A stretch of 64,000 nt of DNA from Rhodopseudomonas boonkerdii (GTDB taxonomy: Bacteria; Pseudomonadota; Alphaproteobacteria; Rhizobiales; Xanthobacteraceae): assembly GCF_021184025.1 (NCBI RefSeq), contig NZ_CP036537.1, positions 4,030,001 through 4,094,000 of the forward strand, in the 5' to 3' direction. Positions 25,346 through 34,618 of the stretch are shown one piece after another. Numbering within the stretch: position 1 is the stretch's first letter; each line of letters starts with the position of its first letter. Both the position numbers and the translations under genes were made by a program. Below the pieces are notes generated by a model. The model did not search any database. It saw only the letters and a list, made by a program, of their open reading frames with translations, and was not told where the DNA came from.

Positions 25346-25975
25346 TCAGCGCTGCGGCTGCTGCACTTGCGCCGCGCTGGCCTTCCGCATCGGCTGCGGC
25401 TTCGCCGTGACGCTTCCCACCGTCGGCGTCTGCTTCGCCGCCACCGTCTGGTTCGGGAAATACTTCGCCGTCACGCTCGGATCGAGCGACGCCATCTGCG
25501 CATCGGGCAGACGATACCAGGTCTCGTCCTTCCCGAGCAGCGCAATGCCCCAATAGCCGCGCACCGTGAGCGTGCGACCATCCGGGCTGACGCTCATCTT
25601 GGCCTTGTAGACCTTGCCGTCGCGCGGATCGAGAATGTTGCCGTTCTCGTATTTCAGGCCCTGCTGCTGCATGTTGCGAATGAAAGAAATGCCCAGCACC
25701 GGCTGGTTCTTGCGGTCATCGACGCATTTGCTGCAAATCTCGTCGCCGGGCTTGTCATCGGCGCTCGGAAACGTCTTGGCGATGGCGCCCTCATAGACGC
25801 CGCCATGATCGACCATCAACACCCAGACGACGGGTTTGCCATCCTCGATTTTCTGCCAGAGACCGGCTGCCGTGGGACCTCCTGCTGCAACCTGCTCGGC
25901 GGCAAAACCGGGCGTTGCGAGCAACGTGGCAGCAGTTGCCATGACGGCAAGCTGGCGGGATCGAAACTGGATCAT
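25346..25975 (-). CDS. Secreted DUF2147-like protein
   Basis: 209 residues with a signal peptide ending TPGFAA (about residue 25). The core has the DUF2147 pattern: [30 protein letters not shown], then [40 protein letters not shown] and the closing [13 protein letters not shown]. The tail after residue 175 is Gln/Pro/Lys-rich and disordered. Function unknown; related secreted proteins are widespread. The start at 25975 has AGGGGA before it. Confidence 0.75.
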   Translation of the reverse strand: MIQFRSRQLAVMATAATLLATPGFAAEQVAAGGPTAAGLWQKIEDGKPVVWVLMVDHGGVYEGAIAKTFPSADDKPGDEICSKCVDDRKNQPVLGISFIRNMQQQGLKYENGNILDPRDGKVYKAKMSVSPDGRTLTVRGYWGIALLGKDETWYRLPDAQMASLDPSVTAKYFPNQTVAAKQTPTVGSVTAKPQPMRKASAAQVQQPQR

Positions 25976-26339
25976 CAATATCCCCTTCGCAGTTCGTCGT
26001 CCGGCAACCAAGCAGTTGGACGGACTATCAATCTTGCGCGACGAAAGAGTGACCCTGGTTGATGGCTTTTGCAAGATTGCCGATCGCGCCTCGCATTTCC
26101 GTTCATTGCCGGTGCCGCAATGCTGCCACAAGAAAAGGGGGCCGGAGGTCACTGGAAGACCTCCAGCGCTTGCGGCAATCTTGAGGCGGCTGCGGCACCC
26201 GTGAGGCAGGAACCCGCTCCGTCGTCGTTAAGGAACCGTAGCGGAGGTTGGTTAACAGCAGGCTTCTATCCCAAGCCGCGCTCTTGCCTGTCGCGATCAA
26301 CTACGCTGTAACCGCCGCAAGCACCTGGAGATTTTTGAC
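25976..26339. other. Intergenic region between the DUF2147 and thioesterase genes
   Basis: 364 bases between divergent genes with no supported gene. Visible structure: a 7-bp hairpin GGAGGTC...GACCTCC near 26143-26164. No recognised promoter core. Confidence 0.4.
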
Positions 26340-26792
26340 GTGAATGCCCCGACCCGCGCGCCTGCGCCGATCCTTGAAGACTATCCGTTTCGCCTCACGG
26401 ACAATGTGCGCTTCATGGATCTCGATCCGAACAATCACGTCAACAACGCGATCTATTCCAGCTATTTCGAGACCAGCCGGGTGATGCTCACCAAGGACCC
26501 ATCTTACGGAATGACGCCGGACGGATTGAGCTGGGTGCTGGCGCGGCTCGATATTCATTTTCGTGCCGAACTGCACTGGCCGAATGTCATCGAACTCGGT
26601 ACCGGCATCGAAAAAATCGGCCGTACCTCGCTGACATTCTCACAGGTGGTATTCTGCGGCGGTAAGTGCATCGCGTCGGCCAGCGCCACAACCGTGATGG
26701 TCGGACTCGCCAGCCGGCAACCGACGGCGATCCCGCCGGACGTGATCGGGAAGATGCAGCCGTGGATGATGCGGAATAGCAGCGCCGCTTGA
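26340..26792 (+). CDS. Acyl-CoA thioesterase, 4HBT hotdog family
   Basis: 150 residues with a GTG start preceded by GGAG. The active-site stretch MDLDPNNHVNNAIYSSYFETSR (about residues 26-47) is that of 4-hydroxybenzoyl-CoA thioesterase/YbgC-type proteins, with Asp in the catalytic position. It would hydrolyse an acyl-CoA in the cytoplasm; the chain is not predictable. Confidence 0.85.
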   Translation: MNAPTRAPAPILEDYPFRLTDNVRFMDLDPNNHVNNAIYSSYFETSRVMLTKDPSYGMTPDGLSWVLARLDIHFRAELHWPNVIELGTGIEKIGRTSLTFSQVVFCGGKCIASASATTVMVGLASRQPTAIPPDVIGKMQPWMMRNSSAA

Positions 26793-26802
26793 GCGCGGCG
26801 CT
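26781..26802. terminator. Convergent stem-loop after the thioesterase gene
   Basis: AGCGCCGC and GCGGCGCT pair across a 6-nt loop. It overlaps the thioesterase stop and lies between two convergent genes. No T-run. Confidence 0.4.
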
Positions 26803-26806
26803 CCGG

Positions 26807-27127
26807 TTACGCCTGGCGTTCCGGCGTGATCACCACAAGGCCGTCGAGGGCATCGGTGATCTTGATCTGGCATGAGAGACGCGAGTTCGGCTTGATGTCA
26901 TAACCGAAGTCCAGCATGTCCTCTTCCATCGGGGTCGGCGCTCCGACCTTTTCCGTCCAGGCTTCGTCCACATAGACATGGCAGGTGGCGCAGGCGCAGG
27001 CGCCGCCGCATTCGGCTTCGATGCCGGGAATCGAGTTACGGATCGCGGCTTCCATCACGGTAGAGCCGGTGTCCGCATCGATGGTGCGGGTTTCGCCGGA
27101 ATGATCGACAAAGTTGATTTTGGCCAT
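26807..27127 (-). CDS. [2Fe-2S] ferredoxin, adrenodoxin/FdVI type
   Basis: 106 residues. The cluster ligands are C40, C46, C49 and C86 (C-x5-C-x2-C ... C). The C-terminal [18 protein letters not shown] is characteristic of Isc/adrenodoxin-like ferredoxins in alphaproteobacteria. It would pass electrons to an oxygenase, cytochrome P450 or iron-sulfur assembly; no partner is adjacent. Confidence 0.92.
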   Translation of the reverse strand: MAKINFVDHSGETRTIDADTGSTVMEAAIRNSIPGIEAECGGACACATCHVYVDEAWTEKVGAPTPMEEDMLDFGYDIKPNSRLSCQIKITDALDGLVVITPERQA

Positions 27128-27253
27128 GATGCTCGCACTGCCGGAAAGAAGATACGGCTGTCCTATAACGGGTCGCCCCCGACAGCGCCAGCGCTCCGCA
27201 GCAAAACCGTCATCTGCAAATGTGGGGTAACGGGGCCTCCGGCCCAGAAGCGA

Positions 27254-27631
27254 TCAGGACCGCTTGAGAATGCCGTCGATTTCGGCGCGGGCCTCGAGCA
27301 CCGCATCCGTGAGCGTCATCAACGCCTCGGCGCTATCCGTCTTGTCCCGCAGCATGTTTTCCAGCCATTCGGCCGCATCGGTGATCCGGAAGGCACCAAT
27401 GGCTTCGGCCGAACCGCGCAGCTTGTGGGTCAGCTCGCCGATATTGTCCGGCATTTTCACGATCTTCTCGATCAGCTCGCTCGCCTGGGCCGCAAACATG
27501 GCCAGCACCTCGCGCTCCAGCGAGGCATCGCCCATGGTCATGCGCTTGAGGTGGTCGAAATCAAAAGGCCCGTCATCGGGGACCAGCGGCGGTGACGGCA
27601 TCCATTGAACCCGTTCGAGATGAAGCGACAT
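27254..27631 (-). CDS. Single-domain histidine phosphotransfer (Hpt) protein
   Basis: 125 residues, all helical. H69 in THKLRGSAEAIGA is the phospho-accepting histidine. With no kinase or receiver in the same protein or next to it, it is an orphan relay component. It is divergent from the gpr-like gene across a 410-base spacer with CtrA-like boxes. Start could also be the methionine at residue 11. Confidence 0.82.
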   Translation of the reverse strand: MSLHLERVQWMPSPPLVPDDGPFDFDHLKRMTMGDASLEREVLAMFAAQASELIEKIVKMPDNIGELTHKLRGSAEAIGAFRITDAAEWLENMLRDKTDSAEALMTLTDAVLEARAEIDGILKRS

Positions 27632-27792
27632 TGATATTGGCCCGGAATTTCCGCCGCCGGAGGTTTTGGCGACAATTTTCAGGAGCCAAACACGGAATTG
27701 GTTAACGGAACGTTCTGTGCACGATCCGGCATTCCGCCCGCATTTTGACGAAAACTCGCCACGATTCCACGGCCAATCGCGATATTCGTGGC

Positions 27793-27807
27793 TTAACAGA
27801 TAGTTAC
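27793..27807. promoter_or_regulatory. CtrA-like box, one mismatch
   Basis: TTAA-CAGATAG-TTAC fits the TTAA-N7-TTAA consensus except for the last base. Confidence 0.4.
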
Positions 27808-27829
27808 CGGGAGAAGCCGTTAACTATCA

Positions 27830-27846
27830 TTAAGAATGTCTTAACC
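27830..27846 (+). promoter_or_regulatory. CtrA-like box, perfect
   Basis: TTAA-GAATGTC-TTAACC equals the CtrA consensus TTAA-N7-TTAAC. A further TTAA begins at 27820. The site lies about 195 nt before the gpr-like start codon and about 200 nt before the Hpt start on the other side. Confidence 0.6.
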
Positions 27847-28041
27847 GGAAGCATTTCATTCGCGCGACCAAGCCAATAGGATGTTTGCGGGAAGTAGTGG
27901 ACAAGCCGAGCGACCGGCAGTCCGCGATCGTGGGACGGGGTGTATTCCGCGTCATGGCAAACGGGCCGTGACGGGGGCAGCGAACACGACTTGTGCGGAA
28001 ACTTCCGTAGTGTTGCGTAACAGGGGGCGCGTGGAACGAGC

Positions 28042-31000
28042 ATGGCAAACAATTCAAAGAAGGCCAAGGATCCGACCGAAGTCGCTCTCTCCGCTATTCA
28101 GGAGGCCCTGAACGTCGACGGGTCGCGCGACCCCAATCTGCGCGCCGATAATGCAGCCGCCACCGGCCCCGCCGACCTCGACGAACCGCGCTTCGATTCC
28201 CGCGTCACCGGCGAACGGCCGGCCTTCGAATCTGTTGAGGAACCCCGCTTCGGCCGGCGCGCCGCCAATGACGATCGCGAGACCATCGGCCAGATCCTGC
28301 AGGCGCTGCAGAAGAACCGCCCTGCCCGCAACGTCTACACGCTCGCGACGCTGTTTGCCGGTGTCTGGGTGATCGCCGCCGCGTTCCTTGCATACGCCTT
28401 CCTGCCGTCGCTGCAGACCATGGCTGGTCAGGGTTCCGGCGGCACACTGGCGCTCGTCGGCCTCGCCGCAGCGCTGGTCGCCCCGATCCTCCTGTTCTAT
28501 TTCCTCGCGGCGCTCGCATGGCGCGGTCAGGAAATGCGCATGATCGCCCAGTCGATGGCGCAGGTTGCGATCCGCTTCTCGGAGCCGGAAGGCAGCTCCA
28601 GCGATGCCATGGTCACGGTCGGCCAGGCGATCCGCCGAGAGGTCGCCGCCATGGGCGACGGCATCGAGCGCGCCATCGCACGCGCCGGCGAACTCGAAAC
28701 GCTCGTCGCCAACGAAGTCTCGGCGCTGGAACGCGCCTATTCGGACAATGAAGTGCGCATCCGCGCGCTGCTGCAAGACATCGCGCATCAGCGCGACAAC
28801 CTCGTCGGTCAGGCCGAGCAGGTCCGCTCGGCGATTTCCGGCGTTCAGATCGACCTCCGCCACGACATCGCACTGATCTCCGATGCGATCGCCTCGCGGG
28901 TCGACGATGTTGCCAAGAGCATCACCAGCGCGCTTGAAGAACGCGGCGAACACATCACGACCGCGCTCGGCCGCGCCGGCGACAACATGATCCTCGCCCT
29001 CGGCGAACGTGGCGGCGATCTGCTCGACCGCCTCGAGGAAGCCAGCGGCGAAACCACCCGCGCCGTGCTGGAAGCATCCGAACGCCTGACCACCAGCCTC
29101 AACTTCAAGACCGGCCACGTCCACGACGAGTTCGTCGATCTCGCCGATCGCGTCCACGAGATGCTGAACGAGCGCATCGACCGCATCACCAATGACTTCG
29201 AACAGCGCTCCGCCTCGATTGTCGACCGCGTGTCCGATCGCACCGAACAGGTCCATGACACGCTGAAGAACTCCAGCGACAGCCTGTTGCTCGAACTCGA
29301 ACTGCGCAGCAATGATCTCTCCAGCCGCATCGACGATGCCGGCAACCGCCTCGCCACACAGGTTCTCACCTCCGGCGACAAGGCAAGCGAGTCGCTCGAA
29401 GCAACCGTCACCGCCCTCGTTGCCAAGGTGGCAAGCCAGACCGAGAGCGCGCATGACACGCTGAGCCTGCAGATGAGTGCCTTCGAGCAGCTCGTGAAGG
29501 ATCAGGGCCTCGAGCTCGCCGAACGCTTCTCGCGCGACAGCGGCAATCTGGGCGCCATCATTACCAAGCACATTTCCGAATTCGACCGCACTGTGAAGAC
29601 CTTCGGCGGCGAGGTGGTCGAACGTCTCGGCCAGCGCACGCAGGACATCAACGATACGCTGAAGACCTATGTCGACGGTTTCGACGCCCGCGTGACCTCA
29701 AATATCGGCGGCATCACCGACACGCTCGACGGCCGTCTCGCTCATTTCGAAACGACCTTCGAGAACCGCGTCAACAGCCTCGACGCATCGCTCGACAGCC
29801 GCATGCAGTCGTTCGACCAGACCGTGGACAACCGCCTCAAGGGCCTCGAAGAAACCTTTGATCAGCGCGCGCAGTCGGTCACTGCGATCGTCGAATCCCG
29901 CCTGCAATCGCTGCAGTCCACGCTCACCGACGGCGCCGAGCGCGCGGTCGATACGGTGGACGCTCGCTTGACCCATCTCACCACCTCGCTGACCGAAGGC
30001 ACTACGCGCGCCGTGGCGACCATCGACACCCGCCTGACCCACCTCACCAATTCGCTCACCGAAGGTGCGGTGCAGGCGATCCATTCCATCGACGACCGCC
30101 TTTCGTTCCTCACGACCTCCCTCACCGAGGGGACGGTGCAGGCGATCGGTGCCATCGATCACCGCATCGCAGGAGTCACCGCGGCGATCGACGATCGCAG
30201 CAACAGCCTCGCCGACACCGTCACCGCGCGCTTCCAGAGCATTCATCAGGGTGTCGAGACTCGCGCAGGCGCCATTGCGACCGAAATCGAAAACCGCGTC
30301 GAACAGTTCGAAGAACTGCTCGGGTCGCGCATCGAGGCCGTCGCCGGCCGCATCGAAACCTCGGGCCGCATCGCGAGCGACCAGCTCATGGCGCGCGCCG
30401 AAGAGCTCTCGATCGGTATCAAGGGCCATGTGGACGATGCCGAGCGTGCACTGACCCATCTCATGGTCAACACCAGCGAGACGATCCAGGCCGGCGCCCG
30501 CGCCGCACAGGAATCGCTCGTCTCGGTCTCGACCGATGTCGGCGCGCAGCTGCGCCTGACCGCAAGCGATATCGAAAGCTCGCTCACCGCCATCGGTACC
30601 AACGCCGCCGGCACGATCGTATCGAGCGCCCGCGAGGCGCAGACGACGCTCATCACCGCGTCGAGCGAAGCCGCCGAGCAGGTCAAGACGCTGTCGGCCG
30701 ATGTGGAGCGTACGCTCACCACTGCCGGCACGACCACGGCCGCGTCGATCCTGGCCGGCGCACGCGACGCACAGACCACTCTTGTCTCGACCTCGACCGA
30801 AGTCGCCACCCATATCCAGACGCTGTCGGCCGATATCGAGCGCACGCTCACCACCGCCGGCACTGCAACGGCCGACGCCGTGCTGTCGGGCGCCCGCGCC
30901 GCACAGTCCACGCTGGTCGCCGCCTCGACCGACGCAACGCAGCAGGTCCGCTCGCTGGCTGCCGATGTGGAGCGCACGCTGGTCGCCGCAGGCAATGCAA

Positions 31001-33423
31001 GCGCGGAATCCATCCTCGCCTCGACCCGCAACGTACAGTCCTCGCTCATCGAGGCTTCGTCCGAAGCCGCCAATCAGGTGCGCACGCTCGCCGCCGACAT
31101 GGAGCGCAGCATCACTGCCGCCAGCAGCGCGACTGCCGACGCGATCGTCAGCCATGCCCGCGAGGCACAGTCGGCACTGATCACCGCTTCGACGGAAACC
31201 ACCTCGACAGTCCGCAATCTCGCGACCGACGTGGAGCGCACGCTCACCGCCGTCGGTGCCGATGCGGCCGCTTCGATCCTGTCGAGCGCTCGCGAGGTGC
31301 AGACCTCGCTCACCACCTCGTCGGCCGATGCGGCATCGCAGATCAAGTCGATCTCGGCAGACATGGAGCGGTCGCTGGCGGCCGTCACCGCCAACACCAC
31401 TGACAACATCAAGTCCACCGCCGTCGGCGCACAGCAGACCCTGATTGCGGCCTCGACCGAAGTGGTCACCCGCATCAAGGCCACCTCGTCAGAAATCGAG
31501 CGTTCGGTGTTCACGGCTTCAGGCTCGTTCGGCACCACCATGAGCGCGAAGACCGACGAGATCGTCGGCTATGTGCAGCAGCAGACAGAACGCCTCTCGC
31601 AGATGGTGGACGCGAAGCGCGGCTCGCTCGTCGATGCGCTCGGCTCGAAGGCCAACCAGCTCACGGTCGATATGGACCGCGTGACGGTGGATGCGCTGAA
31701 GGCCATCGAAAGCCGCAGTCAGACCTTCTCGCAAACGCTGGCCACCAGCGGTATCGACGTCGCCCGCGCCATCACCACCGCTGGCGAACTCGCGGCCGGC
31801 GCGGTCAACAAATCGCTCAAGGATCTCGAGACTTCGTCGCGCTCGGCCATCGAGCAGTCGCGCCAGGTGTCGATCACCGCGGTCACGGAGATGCAGGAAA
31901 CCAGCAAGATCCTGCGCACCGACACCGTCGCGCTGTTCGAGCGTTTGCGTGAGGGCAACATCCTGCTGCAGGAAGTGCTCACCGGCGCCCACGACAACCT
32001 CAACTCGCTGGAGCGCGCGCTGGTCACCCGTGTGGCCGATTTCGTCGCCACCATGAATGACGTGACCTCGCGCAACGGCGTCGCCACTCAGACGCTGGAA
32101 GAGCAGCTCACCGTGTTCACCGCCAAATCAGAGAAGGCGCTGGAGGATCTCAATCAGCTCTCGACCCAGTTCGAGGCCCATGGTCATGCGCTGGTGGATG
32201 CCGCGGCCCTCGTCGAACAGAGCAACCGTTCGACGCTCACCTCGGTCGGTGACAGGAAGGCTGCACTGGAATCGCTGGTCACCACCATCGACAGCCGCAC
32301 CAACGACCTCGACGCCCGCCTCAGCCGCTTCACGGGCTTGCTCGATGAGTCGCTGGCCGCTGCGGAAGAACGCGCGCGCGACATCGCCCGCGTCGTCGCC
32401 GAAACAGCCGGCGCCGGATCGTCCGCGATCAGCAAGCAGTTCGAGGCCGTACGCAGCGCGGCGGAGGACGAGCGCCGCGCCACCACCGAAGCCATGGCCG
32501 AGATCTATCAGCAAGGCACTCGCGAGGCGGAAGCCATGTTCAAGGCCTCGGCGGACAAGTTCGCATCGATGGTCGTGAGCATGAAGGCGATGGCCGCCGA
32601 AATGCAGAACGAGCTCGAAAGCACCCGCACGGAACTCCGTCGCGGCGTGTTCGAGATGCCGCAGGAGGCTGCCGAGAGCACCGCGCAGATGCGCAAGGTA
32701 ATCGTCGATCAGATCGAGGCATTGGCGGAACTCAACCGCATCGTCGCCCGCCACGGCCGCGGCATGGACGTCGTCTCAGCCGCCGCCCGCAGCGCGCCAC
32801 AGCGCGAACCGGAGCCTGTCATGGCGACCGTCGGTTCGAGCCGTGCCGAAGCGCGGGCCGAGGCTCCACGTGCGGAAGCATCGCGCCGCTCATCGCCGAT
32901 CGGTACCGCATCCAGCCTGCCCTCGGCAGACTTCGGCGGCTCGTCGCGCCGTACCGAGGCGCCATCGGTTGCTCCCGCCAACCAGGGCAGCGGCGATGGC
33001 TGGTTGACTGACCTGCTCGGTCGTGCCGATGACGAGGAAGAAGCAGCGCCGCGTGCCCGCGCGCCGCAGCAGCCGGCTGCGTCCAGTAATCCGCTGGAAT
33101 CGCTGTCGCTCGACATCAGCCGCCTGATGGACCGCAACCTCGCAGCCGAAATGTGGGATCGCTATCAGCGCGGCGAGCGCAAGGCCTTCAGCAAGCGCCT
33201 CTACACCCCGGCCGGCCAGAAGGCGTTCGATGAAGTCGCTCGCAAGTATCGTGCCGACCGCGTCTTCAAGGGCACGGTTGAACGCTACATCACCGAGTTC
33301 GAGCGCCTGCTCGACGAGGTGGCTCGCGACGAACGTGGTCCGGCAGCACTGCGCGCGCACCTGACCTCGGAAACCGGTCTGGTCTACACGCTGCTGGCGC
33401 ATGCGGCGGGACGGTTGGGGTAA
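28042..33423 (+). CDS. gpr: Giant repeat protein, growth-pole-ring (GPR/RgsE) type
   Basis: 1793 residues. A disordered N-terminus (1-90) is followed by two membrane helices (about 98-121 and 134-160) and then a huge helical region with apolipoprotein-like repeats. Four 22-residue units run over residues 628-715 (LTEGTTRAVATIDTRL type) and eight 44-residue units over 819-1170 (AREAQTTLITASSEAAEQVK type). After a Pro/Ala/Arg-rich linker (about 1585-1690) comes a compact C-terminal domain starting near LSLDISRLMDRNLAAEMW. Agrobacterium GPR and Sinorhizobium RgsE share this plan and form a ring at the growing pole. Homology is inferred from architecture. Confidence 0.75.
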   Translation: MANNSKKAKDPTEVALSAIQEALNVDGSRDPNLRADNAAATGPADLDEPRFDSRVTGERPAFESVEEPRFGRRAANDDRETIGQILQALQKNRPARNVYTLATLFAGVWVIAAAFLAYAFLPSLQTMAGQGSGGTLALVGLAAALVAPILLFYFLAALAWRGQEMRMIAQSMAQVAIRFSEPEGSSSDAMVTVGQAIRREVAAMGDGIERAIARAGELETLVANEVSALERAYSDNEVRIRALLQDIAHQRDNLVGQAEQVRSAISGVQIDLRHDIALISDAIASRVDDVAKSITSALEERGEHITTALGRAGDNMILALGERGGDLLDRLEEASGETTRAVLEASERLTTSLNFKTGHVHDEFVDLADRVHEMLNERIDRITNDFEQRSASIVDRVSDRTEQVHDTLKNSSDSLLLELELRSNDLSSRIDDAGNRLATQVLTSGDKASESLEATVTALVAKVASQTESAHDTLSLQMSAFEQLVKDQGLELAERFSRDSGNLGAIITKHISEFDRTVKTFGGEVVERLGQRTQDINDTLKTYVDGFDARVTSNIGGITDTLDGRLAHFETTFENRVNSLDASLDSRMQSFDQTVDNRLKGLEETFDQRAQSVTAIVESRLQSLQSTLTDGAERAVDTVDARLTHLTTSLTEGTTRAVATIDTRLTHLTNSLTEGAVQAIHSIDDRLSFLTTSLTEGTVQAIGAIDHRIAGVTAAIDDRSNSLADTVTARFQSIHQGVETRAGAIATEIENRVEQFEELLGSRIEAVAGRIETSGRIASDQLMARAEELSIGIKGHVDDAERALTHLMVNTSETIQAGARAAQESLVSVSTDVGAQLRLTASDIESSLTAIGTNAAGTIVSSAREAQTTLITASSEAAEQVKTLSADVERTLTTAGTTTAASILAGARDAQTTLVSTSTEVATHIQTLSADIERTLTTAGTATADAVLSGARAAQSTLVAASTDATQQVRSLAADVERTLVAAGNASAESILASTRNVQSSLIEASSEAANQVRTLAADMERSITAASSATADAIVSHAREAQSALITASTETTSTVRNLATDVERTLTAVGADAAASILSSAREVQTSLTTSSADAASQIKSISADMERSLAAVTANTTDNIKSTAVGAQQTLIAASTEVVTRIKATSSEIERSVFTASGSFGTTMSAKTDEIVGYVQQQTERLSQMVDAKRGSLVDALGSKANQLTVDMDRVTVDALKAIESRSQTFSQTLATSGIDVARAITTAGELAAGAVNKSLKDLETSSRSAIEQSRQVSITAVTEMQETSKILRTDTVALFERLREGNILLQEVLTGAHDNLNSLERALVTRVADFVATMNDVTSRNGVATQTLEEQLTVFTAKSEKALEDLNQLSTQFEAHGHALVDAAALVEQSNRSTLTSVGDRKAALESLVTTIDSRTNDLDARLSRFTGLLDESLAAAEERARDIARVVAETAGAGSSAISKQFEAVRSAAEDERRATTEAMAEIYQQGTREAEAMFKASADKFASMVVSMKAMAAEMQNELESTRTELRRGVFEMPQEAAESTAQMRKVIVDQIEALAELNRIVARHGRGMDVVSAAARSAPQREPEPVMATVGSSRAEARAEAPRAEASRRSSPIGTASSLPSADFGGSSRRTEAPSVAPANQGSGDGWLTDLLGRADDEEEAAPRARAPQQPAASSNPLESLSLDISRLMDRNLAAEMWDRYQRGERKAFSKRLYTPAGQKAFDEVARKYRADRVFKGTVERYITEFERLLDEVARDERGPAALRAHLTSETGLVYTLLAHAAGRLG

Positions 33424-33449
33424 AGAGCCCAGCGGAAGTTGAAAAACGA

Positions 33450-33480
33450 AAGCGGAGGCAGCGATGCCTCCGCTTTTTTA
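33450..33480 (+). terminator. Rho-independent terminator of the gpr-like gene
   Basis: AAGCGGAGGCA and TGCCTCCGCTT form an 11-bp stem around GCGA, followed by a T-run. It lies 26 nt after the stop codon. Confidence 0.92.
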
Positions 33481-33510
33481 TTGCATTGAATGATGCGCCT
33501 AACTGCTCCG

Positions 33511-33613
33511 CGGTGGTCGCCCGGCTTGATCGGGCGATCCAGTCGACACCGGCATCTGTGATGAGGCGCTTCGCCCGCGTGTACTGGATCACCCGCTTTT
33601 GCGGGTGATGACA
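33511..33613. repeat. Dispersed intergenic repeat (CGGGTGATGACA end)
   Basis: CGCCCGGCTTGATCGGGCGATCCAG on the left and TGGATCACCCGCTTTTGCGGGTGATGACA on the right contain nested hairpins. This pattern is common between genes in Bradyrhizobium-like genomes. It abuts the 3' end of the epimerase-like gene. Confidence 0.5.
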
Positions 33614-33634
33614 GACGTAACCGTGATGGCGACG

Positions 33635-34510
33635 TTACTGAACGAACCCGATCCGCTGCGTGAAATTGCGCGTCTCACCCGCAACGATATGCATCACGCC
33701 CGGCTTGTCGCCGAACTCGCCGTCGAAACCCGCCGGGCTCGCATAGCCATGCCATGGCTCGATGCAGAGAAATGCGGCGCCGGACGGCTTGGACCAGAGG
33801 CCGAGCTGCGGGAAGCCATCCCAGGCGAAAGTAATCGTCGGCGCCCCCGGCGCCCGATAGCGCAAAGACCGACTCGCGATCCGGTCGAAGATCATCGCAT
33901 CCTTCGCGAACAAGGCTTCTGACAGCGCAAGCGTATCGCCTTGCACCGCCGTCGCCTCGGCCTCCGGCAGCAGCAACCCGCCATCGAGCCGACGGATCGG
34001 TGCCGGCTCGGGGTTTGCGAACGCAACGCTGTGCGCGTTCTTCGCGACACCGTCCGCGAGCGGCCAATGAAACGCCGGATGCGCACCAATCGAGGTCGGC
34101 AGCGTTTCGTCGCCCGTATTGGTGATGGCATAGCCGATCACCAATTCATCGCCCTCGACGACATAGGAGACGTCCAGCCGGAACGCGAATGGATATTTCG
34201 CCCGGCTTTCGGCATTGTCTGATAGCGACAACACACACAACGTCTTCTCACGCGCGATCCAGGCAAAGCGCTGGTCACGTGCGAAGCCATGCTGCGTCAT
34301 CGGATAGGCTTGGCCGCGATGCCTGAGCACATCGCCTTTCAGCCGCCCGACGATCGGAAACAGGATCGGCGCATGACGGGGCCATTCCGGGCCGGCCTGC
34401 CATAGCACTTCCCGCCCGTCCGCATTTTTCAGCGAACACAACTCAGCGCCATCCGCCTTGATGGTCGCCATCACCCGGCCGTTGCTGATGGTGAAATGAT
34501 CGTCGGACAT
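33635..34510 (-). CDS. Aldose 1-epimerase-like protein
   Basis: 291 residues, galactose-mutarotase fold. Recognisable blocks are GAELCSLKNADGREVLWQ near the start, HGFARDQRFAW with a conserved His, SIGAHPAFHWPL with the catalytic histidine, and a late IEPWHG. The group includes Gal10/YeaD-like epimerases acting on hexose or hexose-6-phosphate. The ATG at 34510 follows GAGAGG. Confidence 0.85.
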   Translation of the reverse strand: MSDDHFTISNGRVMATIKADGAELCSLKNADGREVLWQAGPEWPRHAPILFPIVGRLKGDVLRHRGQAYPMTQHGFARDQRFAWIAREKTLCVLSLSDNAESRAKYPFAFRLDVSYVVEGDELVIGYAITNTGDETLPTSIGAHPAFHWPLADGVAKNAHSVAFANPEPAPIRRLDGGLLLPEAEATAVQGDTLALSEALFAKDAMIFDRIASRSLRYRAPGAPTITFAWDGFPQLGLWSKPSGAAFLCIEPWHGYASPAGFDGEFGDKPGVMHIVAGETRNFTQRIGFVQ

Positions 34511-34524
34511 CGGCACCTCTCAAG

Positions 34525-34618
34525 AGCATCACCCGGCGAAGCGCAGCGAAATCCGGGAACCGGCGTTTCAACGATCTCGACATTCCCGCATGATGCTGCG
34601 CTTCATGCGGGCTGCGAA
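34525..34618. repeat. Intergenic repeat with terminal hairpin
   Basis: Contains CCCGGCGAAGCGCAGCGAAATCCGGG and CCCGCATGATGCTGCGCTTCATGCGGG, each able to fold. It follows the mlaD stop and precedes the epimerase-like start. The hairpins may end the mla transcript. Confidence 0.5.

Larger units (their letters stand above)
27632..28041. other. Divergent regulatory region between the Hpt and gpr-like genes
   Basis: A 410-base spacer richer in A and T than its surroundings. It contains several TTAA motifs, including two at CtrA spacing (27793-27807 and 27830-27844), plus TTAACG near 27705. No gene seen. Confidence 0.55.

Noticed and set aside
28054..31155. Long minus-strand frames of about 500 codons each, opposite the gpr-like gene
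   Set aside because: They mirror the repeats of the real protein and have no start signals or recognisable domains.
29925..31551. Regular DNA repeats suggesting a CRISPR-like array
   Set aside because: They have 66- and 132-base periods in frame with the gpr-like gene, diverge at third positions, and encode protein repeats.
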